Source: Zobellia alginiliquefaciens (lineage in GTDB: Bacteria; Bacteroidota; Bacteroidia; Flavobacteriales; Flavobacteriaceae). From it: 64,000 bases of DNA. Below, one piece after another: positions 55,178 through 62,339 of this stretch. Every line of letters begins with the position of its first letter. Within the stretch, counting starts at the first letter, position 1. The notes beneath the pieces were generated by a model. The model was given only the letters and a program-made list of their open reading frames with translations. It did not search any database and was not told where the DNA came from. The translations under genes were made by a program, and so were the position numbers. Location: positions 4,588,001 to 4,652,000 of the forward strand of contig NZ_CP119758.1 in assembly GCF_029323795.1 (NCBI RefSeq), given 5' to 3'.

Positions 55178-56296
55178 ATGAAAAAAATAGTATTGTCAAT
55201 CTGTATCTTAATAGGCTTAGTTGCCTGTAACCAAAAGCCCGAAGGGTATAACTTTAAAGGAAATATTACCGGCGAAGTTGAAAACGGAACAAAAGTATTT
55301 CTTAGGGCAATGGGCGAAAATGGCCAACCTGTAGATGTGGACACAACTACTGTAGAAAACGGAACCTTCACTTTTACCGGTGTTGCCGATACCCCAGAAA
55401 TGCATTATGTTTTTGTTGATAAGCTAATGGGCTACACTGCTGTGATCTTGGAAAATGGTGATATTGAACTTAAAGCACAGAAAGACAGCTTAGGTTTTGC
55501 TACCGTAAAAGGTTCTAAGCAGAATGAAGTGTTCATGGATTATATGGACCAGTCCAAAAAAATTACTGCACAGGCACAGTCCATACAGGAAGATATGCAA
55601 AGAGCCGATGAGGCTACGGCAAATTCACTTCGTGATGAGATGATGGAACTTCAAGAAGAATACAAGAACTTTGAGCTTACTTATATAAAGGAGCATCCAG
55701 ACGCACTTATATCTGTTCTATTGATCGATAGGGCTATTGGAGCTCGCGCCGTAACTGGAGAAGAAGCCCAGGCTATTTACGACGGACTTTCTCCTGAAAT
55801 CCAGAAGACCAAAGCTGCTACATCTGTTCTTGAAAAATTAGAGGCACAGAAAAAAGCCGAAGAGAGCCAAAAGAGTACGGCTATAGGTGCTAAAGCTCCT
55901 GCTTTTACCGCTCCTACTCCTGACGGAAAAGAATTAGCTCTTGCCGATGCATTGGGCAAGGTTACTTTGATCGATTTTTGGGCTGCTTGGTGTAAGCCTT
56001 GTCGTGCGGAGAATCCTAATGTTGTAAATGTTTATAACAAGTACCATGACAAAGGTTTAAACATCATTGGTGTTTCTTTGGATAAAACGGGAGATGCCTG
56101 GAAGAAAGCAATTGCGGATGATGGCTTAACTTGGAACCAAGTTTCCAACTTGGCCTATTTTAACGATCCTATTGCTAAGCTATATAATGTAGATGCTATC
56201 CCTGCTGCTTTCTTATTAGATGAAAATGGTATTATCATTGCTAAAAATCTTAGAGGTCCAGCTTTGGAGCAAAAAGTTGCCGAACTTCTTCAATAG
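55178..56296 (+). CDS. TlpA-like thiol-disulfide oxidoreductase lipoprotein with DUF4369 domain
   Basis: 372 residues. Lipobox LVAC (Cys17). The N-terminal DUF4369-type beta-domain (about 24-130, YNFKGNITGEVENGTKVFLR), a helical linker, and from about residue 235 a thioredoxin domain (APAFTAPTPDGKELAL, FWAAWCKPCRAENP with C272 and C275, VDAIPAAFLLDENG). It should reduce or isomerise disulfides in the periplasm or on the outer membrane. Family members in Bacteroidetes are numerous and their partners are unknown. Confidence 0.92.
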   Translation: MKKIVLSICILIGLVACNQKPEGYNFKGNITGEVENGTKVFLRAMGENGQPVDVDTTTVENGTFTFTGVADTPEMHYVFVDKLMGYTAVILENGDIELKAQKDSLGFATVKGSKQNEVFMDYMDQSKKITAQAQSIQEDMQRADEATANSLRDEMMELQEEYKNFELTYIKEHPDALISVLLIDRAIGARAVTGEEAQAIYDGLSPEIQKTKAATSVLEKLEAQKKAEESQKSTAIGAKAPAFTAPTPDGKELALADALGKVTLIDFWAAWCKPCRAENPNVVNVYNKYHDKGLNIIGVSLDKTGDAWKKAIADDGLTWNQVSNLAYFNDPIAKLYNVDAIPAAFLLDENGIIIAKNLRGPALEQKVAELLQ

Positions 56297-56313
56297 AGTT
56301 CTCGACCTAATAA

Positions 56314-56347
56314 AAAAGCCCCGAACGGATTTCCGTTCGGGGCTTTT
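56314..56347. terminator. Bidirectional terminator
   Basis: A 15-bp stem AAAAGCCCCGAACGG (56314-56328) with CCGTTCGGGGCTTTT (56333-56347), between convergent genes. Confidence 0.93.
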
Positions 56348-56368
56348 CAATTTTATATCAATGAAAGA

Positions 56369-57172
56369 TTACTCTTTTAAAGAAATAGTTTCAACGGTAC
56401 TATCCGGATAAATAAGGGTAGCGGTATCATCACATGTGCCATCTCCAAAATCTACAGATACTTCCAAACCGTTTTTAGATAAGTCCATTGTACCTTTGCC
56501 AATGTACTCACATGCAAATTCAGTTTCTAAATCTGAAGTAATATCTACTTCATACGTATCATCCCCTGATTTAAGTACCCAATCACCATCAATAGTGAAC
56601 ATATTCTTTTCCTCTTCAAATACGAACCCAAAAGTTTTAGACCCTTTTTCGGATATTTTCTTATCATCTTCTAAAGTCAAGGTCATATCAATAGTTACAT
56701 CAAAAAGCAAGGAACCACTTTCGCTTTGACTATATGTAAAAGACCTTGTTCCATCTAAGCCTATCCCTCCTACTTTTAAATCATCATAAATTACTGTGTA
56801 AGCAAATGAATCATTATCCGTACCATAAACTACACTTAAAGAACCGTTTAGTATTTCTCCGTTCTCTTCAGCGGAGCAATCATCAAAACTAACCGTAAAA
56901 CCAGTATCCGAATATTCCGCCGTATAGCAAGAAGTATCCTTGGCTGTTTTACCCGCCTCCCTATTACTGAATAAATCCTGAACGACCATATCTGCAGAAC
57001 TTGACATTTGATCTGTTTCCAAAATAGTTTTAATTTCAGTTTGGTCAACTTTCTGGTCTTGTTCATTATTTAAAGCATCTTCAGCGTCATTGGAACAACT
57101 GAACGTCAAAAGTGCAGCGGAAACAACTAAAGAGTAAGGACTGATTTTTTTAAATAAGTAGCTCATAATCAA
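56369..57172 (-). CDS. Hypothetical lipoprotein
   Basis: 267 residues; lipobox FSC (near residue 26) after a short signal (start MIMSYLF at 57172, or MSYLF at 57166). The mature part is acidic and beta-rich. Four Cys (DTSCYTAEY, FDDCSAEENG, FACEYIG, DGTCDD) may form two disulfides. Similar strands (LNGSLSVVYGTDN, SFTYSQSESGSLLFDVTI) suggest a surface beta-sandwich. No family recognised. Confidence 0.6.
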   Translation of the reverse strand: MIMSYLFKKISPYSLVVSAALLTFSCSNDAEDALNNEQDQKVDQTEIKTILETDQMSSSADMVVQDLFSNREAGKTAKDTSCYTAEYSDTGFTVSFDDCSAEENGEILNGSLSVVYGTDNDSFAYTVIYDDLKVGGIGLDGTRSFTYSQSESGSLLFDVTIDMTLTLEDDKKISEKGSKTFGFVFEEEKNMFTIDGDWVLKSGDDTYEVDITSDLETEFACEYIGKGTMDLSKNGLEVSVDFGDGTCDDTATLIYPDSTVETISLKE

Positions 57173-57311
57173 ATTTTTGGATTTTCCTCTAAAACGTCCG
57201 CCCCTGGTTTTTAGTATAGTTCACACCTTTTTTCAGGTGAAATACACTTTTTTTAGCTCAACAGAGGTCCATTTTTTAAACAAATCATTGCTTACTATTA
57301 CCAAAAAGACA

Positions 57312-57341
57312 TTGTATAATCGTATACGATTACTATATTTA
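57312..57341 (+). promoter_or_regulatory. Promoter and operator of the GntR gene
   Basis: TTG (57312-57314), 19 bp, then TATATTTA (57334-57341) as near-consensus -7. The palindrome ATCGTATACGAT (57319-57330) is centred in the spacer, 15 bp before the ATG, as expected for autorepression. Confidence 0.7.
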
Positions 57342-57345
57342 CCCT

Positions 57346-57978
57346 ATGGGAATGAGCATCATATTACGAGACAAGGTACGCGAACATCTTTTGAGACAAA
57401 TGCAAAAGGGAGATTTACAACCCGGACAAGGTATTAATCTTGCTGCATTATCTAGAAAATTAAAAGTAAGCGTAACCCCTATCAGAGAGGCTTTAACCCA
57501 ATTGCAACAAGCCCATATAGTTAGAGCGATACCCAACCGAGGATTTGTAATTGCCGCTGTAAATCCCGAAGAAGCTAAAAACCTTTATGAATTGGTCGCC
57601 CATTTAGAAGTCCTGGCCCTAGAAGAATCTACCTTTAGCGAAGCTGCAATAGCCAAACTCAAAAAACAAAGAAATGATATTGCCAATGCAGTAAATGCAT
57701 TGGAGCGTGTAAACGCATATATGGAGTTTCATAGACTACTGACGTGCAACTACAAAAACCCGGTTTTTCAACAGATATTAAAAGACTTAAAAACCCGCGT
57801 TTTTTTCTATGAAAGAGCTTTTATGTCCAATGATTCCTTTCATTACAATTCCAATGATCAACATGATGCCATTGTGTCGGCCATTGAGGACGATAATATT
57901 CCCTCTGCAGCACTAGTTCTTAAAATGAATTTAATGCTCGTAAAAAGCTACATAGAAAAGCAACTTGTAGTATTATAG
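57346..57978 (+). CDS. GntR-family transcriptional regulator (FCD/FadR subfamily)
   Basis: 210 residues. N-terminal winged helix (LRDKVREHLLRQMQKGDLQP, INLAALSRKLKVSVTPIREA, LTQLQQAHIVRAIPNRGFVI) and C-terminal all-helical FCD domain (LYELVAHLEVLALEES, NAYMEFHRLLTCNYKNPVF, HDAIVSAIEDDN with metal-binding-type His). The effector is unknown, probably an organic acid or sugar acid. The palindrome in its own promoter and a second intergenic copy at 46389 suggest autoregulation and at least one more target. Start at 57346 or two codons later. Confidence 0.93.
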   Translation: MGMSIILRDKVREHLLRQMQKGDLQPGQGINLAALSRKLKVSVTPIREALTQLQQAHIVRAIPNRGFVIAAVNPEEAKNLYELVAHLEVLALEESTFSEAAIAKLKKQRNDIANAVNALERVNAYMEFHRLLTCNYKNPVFQQILKDLKTRVFFYERAFMSNDSFHYNSNDQHDAIVSAIEDDNIPSAALVLKMNLMLVKSYIEKQLVVL

Positions 57979-58156
57979 ATTCTGCAACGAATATCTTAAT
58001 TCCTTTCTGTTTTTTAACCGTTTTCAACCTTCTTCAACATTATTATCACGGTTATTACCCAAACCATTGAACACTTCTATCTAACTCATTTTCAACTTAT
58101 AGGTAAACAAATCACAAAGTTTTTGTAAAATTATATTCGGTTTCAAATTACGGATT

Positions 58157-58164
58157 TACATTTG
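58157..58164 (+). promoter_or_regulatory. Putative -7 box upstream of the 47-codon gene
   Basis: TACATTTG matches TAnnTTTG; the small ORF starts 84 bp downstream. Confidence 0.3.
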
Positions 58165-58248
58165 ACTTGTATTTCGACTAAAAACCGAAAATAAAGACAA
58201 CAATTTTTAACCAAGGACGTTTTAACGGTACCTAAAAAAATAGAAAAC

Positions 58249-58392
58249 ATGGGTTACTTATCTCCTCAAATAGAAGTTCTAGCCAAAAAAAGAAAACAAG
58301 AAGAGAAATCTTTGATCAAGAAAGAATACTCATGTGGTATTTTTCAAGATTATGGTGATTTGAACGAGAAGGAAGGACAAGCTAATAGCTAG
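58249..58392 (+). CDS. Possible small protein (47 residues)
   Basis: An ATG-initiated frame of 47 codons with highly charged content (begins MGYLSPQIEVLAKKRKQEEK, then YSCGIFQDYGDLNE, ends GQANS). It has no signal or membrane part. An A-rich leader and a -7-like box lie upstream. The last 4 bp overlap the end of the convergent HAD gene. No family recognised; reality depends on conservation. Confidence 0.4.
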   Translation: MGYLSPQIEVLAKKRKQEEKSLIKKEYSCGIFQDYGDLNEKEGQANS

Positions 58393-59060
58393 TTTTCCAA
58401 AATTGTTCGGGCTACTTCTAGGATAGTTTTGCCCTCCATGTCCGGCGTTCCGTTTAACGGATAAATGGCGTGACCAGTACGCGCAACAAATGCAGTCCGT
58501 AAACCTGCGCGCTTGGCCCCTAAAATATCCCACCCATGAGCGGCAACCATCATGGTGCTTTCTGGTGATACGCTCATTTTGGCAAGAACAGCTTTATAAG
58601 GAGCCGCTTCCGGTTTATAACTAGCCACCTCTTCCACGGAAACGATAGCATCAAAATAAGAAGCGATACCCGCAAATTGCAGTTGTTCGTTCAATAGTTT
58701 AGCATTGCTATTAGAAAGTGCTACCAACTTAATACCAGCTTCTTTCAAAATCTTCAAACCTTCCTCTACATCATCGTGCGCTGGCAATTTTTTGATATTT
58801 CCTAAAATAGAATCCAAGGTATCATCCGACAGATTTTTCCCAAACTTCTGCATAGTCATTTTTAAGGTAGCTTTACCTACTGCACTAAAATCCTCATAAT
58901 TACCTGTTAAAGTTTCAGCTAAAGAATAGTGCAATAAAGTCCTGAACCACAGCGAAAAAGCATGTTCTGAACCTAATGCATCGTTTATAGCACGGGTCAA
59001 CGGTTCCAAGTTTAAAAGTGTTTCGTTGATATCAAAAATTAGCAACTCGGGTTTCTTCAT
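58389..59060 (-). CDS. HAD-superfamily haloacid dehalogenase type II-like hydrolase
   Basis: 223 residues. LLIFDINETLLNLEPL holds the nucleophile Asp9 region, LVALSNSNAKLL the motif II Ser, ASYKPEAAPYK the motif III Lys, and MMVAAHGWDILGAKRAGLRT the motif IV acid. This order is that of L-2-haloacid dehalogenases. D-I-N-E-T in place of D-x-Y-G-T is common in the branch often named haloacid dehalogenase type II. It may act on L-2-haloacids or on an unknown phosphate ester. Single gene upstream of the emfourin-like pair by 24 bp. Confidence 0.9.
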   Translation of the reverse strand: MKKPELLIFDINETLLNLEPLTRAINDALGSEHAFSLWFRTLLHYSLAETLTGNYEDFSAVGKATLKMTMQKFGKNLSDDTLDSILGNIKKLPAHDDVEEGLKILKEAGIKLVALSNSNAKLLNEQLQFAGIASYFDAIVSVEEVASYKPEAAPYKAVLAKMSVSPESTMMVAAHGWDILGAKRAGLRTAFVARTGHAIYPLNGTPDMEGKTILEVARTILEN

Positions 59061-59084
59061 TCTATCTTGTTTTTTGATTGCAGT

Positions 59085-59351
59085 TCAGTTGCCTCCTTTT
59101 TGAATATCAGTAATAAAATGTCTGATTTTCTTAGGCAAATTAGATTCATTGAATTGTGATTCATAAACACCTTCCTCATCGGTTAGCTTTACCGTGTAGG
59201 TAAAACCATCGCGCAAATGACTATGATCTTCCTGCTTGACACTTACCGCATCTAGCATCTCTTGTTCTTCATTTTTGTTCAGCTTTACTTCTCCCTCAAA
59301 TCTCTTGGAAATACCTGTAAAGCCACCCTCTATATTAATTTCATATTTCAT
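59085..59351 (-). CDS. Emfourin-like protealysin inhibitor
   Basis: 88 residues, no signal peptide. MKYEINIEGGFTGISKRFEG, DGFTYTVKLTDEEGVYES and LPKKIRHFITDIQK resemble emfourin, the small protein that inhibits protealysin-type M4 proteases and is encoded next to them. Its start overlaps the stop of the M4 gene by one base, so enzyme and inhibitor are co-translated. Neighbourhood and overlap strongly support the call; the family match is from memory. Confidence 0.82.
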   Translation of the reverse strand: MKYEINIEGGFTGISKRFEGEVKLNKNEEQEMLDAVSVKQEDHSHLRDGFTYTVKLTDEEGVYESQFNESNLPKKIRHFITDIQKGGN

Positions 59352-60367
59352 TATACAACAATTGGGGTTAATCCTACCTGCGAAAAGCTACTACTTATCG
59401 CTTCTACCGCTTTATCGGACACTTTTCCTTCCGAAATTAAACGTTGGGCCGTTCCCACCAAAGTTTCGACCATATCATTAAAATCTGCCGTACGCCAAAG
59501 TGCTTTTAATGTTTCGAACCATATTAATGCACAATTATCAATACCAATTTCAAGACAACAGAGATAAAAAGCCTTGTTAGGAATACCCGAATTGATATGC
59601 ACCCCTTGATTATCTCCCATACCATTGAAATAATTATCCATATGATCGGGCTGTGTATCAAAATCGTTTGCTGTACCGGGAGCTTTCATGGAACGGATGG
59701 CCACTCCAGGAAATTCTTCGGTAACAACGCTATCTCCTATAAGCCAATCTGCTTCCGAAATATCTTGTTGTAAGTATTTCTGCTTGATTACAGTACCAAA
59801 AACATCTGAAAAGTGCTCATTAAGTGCCCCAGGCTGACTCTGATATTCTAAATTGGCGAAAAACTGGGTTACACCATGAGCCAATTCATGCGCAACAACA
59901 TCAATGGCACTAGCAAAATCCTTAAATTCTTTACCATCTCCGTCTCCGTAGGTCATTTCATCACCGTCCCAATATGCATTATTATACGCCTCCCCATAAT
60001 GTACATTGGAAATTATATCCAGACCATTTCCATCAATAGAATTTAAATTAAAAGTTTCTTGAAAATAATCCCGCACAAAACCCGAAGTATCATACGCATT
60101 ATTAACGGTTTCATCCTCCGTAGCATCTTGTCCTTCTTCTCTTGCCAACTCCAATCGCTGCTCAAATTGGTTTTTAGAATCGTATACGAAACGTTTCCCG
60201 CTCCCTTCTGGCTCATTACGGAGCAGCAAATTATTAAGACTACTGCGTCTACGTTCGGCAATACGCCCTGTATCGTTTAAAGCTCTCTTACAACTGCTAT
60301 TACCGTGTTTAGCGAGTTTTTCAAGTAAGTATGGAGGGATGATATAACATTGGGCTTTTGTACACAT
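59351..60367 (-). CDS. M4-family metalloprotease, protealysin-like
   Basis: 338 residues, no signal peptide. The short N-terminal part with YIIPPYLLEKLAKHG is the conserved propeptide motif of protealysin-like M4 enzymes. Zinc site H160-E161-L-A-H164 in VVAHELAHGVTQFF, third ligand E184 in GALNEHFSDVFG, and His257 in GVHINSGIPNKAF are all present. Protealysins act in the cytoplasm or in the environment, and their inhibitor is encoded beside them, as here. It should be a neutral endopeptidase. Confidence 0.93.
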   Translation of the reverse strand: MCTKAQCYIIPPYLLEKLAKHGNSSCKRALNDTGRIAERRRSSLNNLLLRNEPEGSGKRFVYDSKNQFEQRLELAREEGQDATEDETVNNAYDTSGFVRDYFQETFNLNSIDGNGLDIISNVHYGEAYNNAYWDGDEMTYGDGDGKEFKDFASAIDVVAHELAHGVTQFFANLEYQSQPGALNEHFSDVFGTVIKQKYLQQDISEADWLIGDSVVTEEFPGVAIRSMKAPGTANDFDTQPDHMDNYFNGMGDNQGVHINSGIPNKAFYLCCLEIGIDNCALIWFETLKALWRTADFNDMVETLVGTAQRLISEGKVSDKAVEAISSSFSQVGLTPIVV

Positions 60368-60492
60368 AAGTTCAAAATTTAGGGTTCACGATGTAATTTC
60401 GTACGTTTTCATCTTACCTGCAAAAATAAAGCGTTAAGCTTTTTACTAAAAATTAGGATGGAAATATCCGTGCTAAAGAATTTTTTTTCAAC

Positions 60493-60588
60493 GTAAACTA
60501 CCTCGGGGCAAGCCCAAGAGGCATTAAAAGAAATACACTTTGATTTCGAGGCAAGCCTCTGAGCATTTAATCTCGATTATCGAGTAAA
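60493..60588 (+). repeat. 96-bp dispersed three-hairpin repeat, copy 3
   Basis: Same length and orientation as the copies at 7931 and 46457. Third hairpin here is perfect: CTCGAT-T-ATCGAG (60572-60584). Confidence 0.9.
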
Positions 60589-60664
60589 CTAACCATAGAG
60601 CGTTCTCAAAAATACATTTTTAGATAGCGTAACGACTATTCGCAAATTGAATAGAAAATCAGGT

Positions 60665-61279
60665 TTAATTATCAATTTTAAGACCAGACATTAGCTGTTC
60701 ATAATCTTCTTTAGTATCAATATCACTTATGCGATGGTCAGCAGTAACAGTAATAACGTTATCCTGCTCTTGTTGCAATAGGTGTTTCGCTCCAAAATCC
60801 TCATTTAACTTTAAAAGTGAACTTACATAAGTCCTAGGAAAAATTGCCGGTACTCCTACTGCATTCTTATAGGCCGATGCAACAATCTTTTCAGTATTAT
60901 TTTCAGATATATCCATTAAACTATTCAGATACATTACATCTATTAGTGGCTGGTCCGCAAGCATAACCAATATACCCTCCCATTCAATATCAGAATTTAA
61001 CAACCACTCCACTCCCGTAACGATGGAAGTCCCCAACCCAGATGACCAATGGGCGTTTTCTACAAAAACCACATCTTCCTTAACAGTGGTTTTAATACGG
61101 CCCGCGTTAGCCCCTAAAATAGCTACTACTTCTATTGCTTTTGAAGATTGTGCAGTTTGAACTACATGCCCCAACAAGGTAGAGTTCTTCCATGGAAGGA
61201 GTTGTTTTGGCTCCCCCATTCTTGAAGAAGCTCCCGCTGCCAATATTATAATAGCGATACGGTGCTGTGTATCTCTCAT
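60665..61279 (-). CDS. MocA-like molybdopterin nucleotidyltransferase
   Basis: 204 residues. IIILAAGASSRMGEPKQLLP is the nucleotide-binding G-x-x-S-R-M-G-x-x-K-x-L signature, ILVMLADQPLID the metal site and AVGVPAIFPR a substrate loop. MocA makes molybdopterin cytosine dinucleotide for oxidases such as the one encoded upstream. The start overlaps the XdhC stop by one base, a translationally coupled operon. Confidence 0.92.
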   Translation of the reverse strand: MRDTQHRIAIIILAAGASSRMGEPKQLLPWKNSTLLGHVVQTAQSSKAIEVVAILGANAGRIKTTVKEDVVFVENAHWSSGLGTSIVTGVEWLLNSDIEWEGILVMLADQPLIDVMYLNSLMDISENNTEKIVASAYKNAVGVPAIFPRTYVSSLLKLNEDFGAKHLLQQEQDNVITVTADHRISDIDTKEDYEQLMSGLKIDN

Positions 61280-62289
61280 TAGGTGTGGATTCTCCCTTGT
61301 TTATTTTTAAGCATTATGGGCTCTTTATTTCTTGTGACCGAAAGTATTTCAGAAAGAATAGCTAAAGCGATTTCCTGAGCGGTTTCAGCACCAATATCCA
61401 AGCCTGCAGGACCATGGACAACATCAAAAAAAGCATCTGAAACTTCTGGGTAAAGCTCCATAAACTCGTTTAAAAGTTTCTCCCTGCGTTGCGCAGGACC
61501 CAATAATCCCAAATACACGGGGCGAGACTCTTTTATGGCCAACAAATACTTTAAGTCGCGAACGTAACTATGTGTCATTAAAACAATTGCAGTCTGATTG
61601 TCGATTGAATCTATGGATAACATTTCTGGTTCTTCCGTTAGAAAAAGACTCGCTCCAGGGAAGTCATTTATACTCTTTTCTTCTGCAGCCGCGGCTACGA
61701 TAGTTACTTCCCAACCTGCTAGGGAAGCAAAAGAAGATAACTGTACCGCGTCATGCTCCGCACCAATGATTATCAACTTAAAACATGGCTTCATTTGCTG
61801 TTGAAATAACAGTCTTTCATGACTCAATCCAACATCAGGTCGTACCGCAAATTTTTTGCCTTTAAAAACTAAAAAAGAAACTAGGTCAGCATGTGGGCCT
61901 TCTTGCTTTGTAAATGAAGAAATTATCTCAAATTGAGCTCTGTTTTTTAATATCTCATCAAAAGCCTCAAGAAAAGCCGGGTTTGGAATAAAGGGTTCTA
62001 TCAAAATATATAAAATACCTTCACAACCCAATCGATATCTACCATCATAAATCATCATTTTGGGCACATCATTGGAAAATACGGTTTGCGCCTGCCTAAC
62101 GATTTCTTTTTCTACGCAACCTCCACTTACCGCTCCTACCCTTTTTCCGTCTTCGCGAATAAGCATACGGACTCCCGGACGACGGTACGAAGAGCCCTCT
62201 AAAGCAACGACCGTCGCGAGGACGGTCTTTTGCTTCTTTTCGTTTGCGACTTGAAAGGCCTTAACTATGTTTTTTAATTCATGCGTCAT
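61279..62289 (-). CDS. XdhC/CoxI family cofactor-maturation protein
   Basis: 336 residues from MTHELKNIV (start at 62289, or MYM at 62295). TVLATVVALEGSSYRRPGVR and GAVSGGCVEKEIVRQA are the XdhC signature. The C-terminal half is a Rossmann domain (LIIIGAEHDAVQLSSFASLAG, YLGLLGPAQRREKLL). XdhC binds and sulfurates molybdenum cofactor before insertion into xanthine-dehydrogenase-type enzymes. It lies 50 bp downstream of the oxidase gene. Confidence 0.93.
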   Translation of the reverse strand: MTHELKNIVKAFQVANEKKQKTVLATVVALEGSSYRRPGVRMLIREDGKRVGAVSGGCVEKEIVRQAQTVFSNDVPKMMIYDGRYRLGCEGILYILIEPFIPNPAFLEAFDEILKNRAQFEIISSFTKQEGPHADLVSFLVFKGKKFAVRPDVGLSHERLLFQQQMKPCFKLIIIGAEHDAVQLSSFASLAGWEVTIVAAAAEEKSINDFPGASLFLTEEPEMLSIDSIDNQTAIVLMTHSYVRDLKYLLAIKESRPVYLGLLGPAQRREKLLNEFMELYPEVSDAFFDVVHGPAGLDIGAETAQEIALAILSEILSVTRNKEPIMLKNKQGRIHT

Positions 62290-62339
62290 ATACAATCGGA
62301 ATCGATTAAGAAAATGATGTAATGAAGGGTTTTGCTCTA

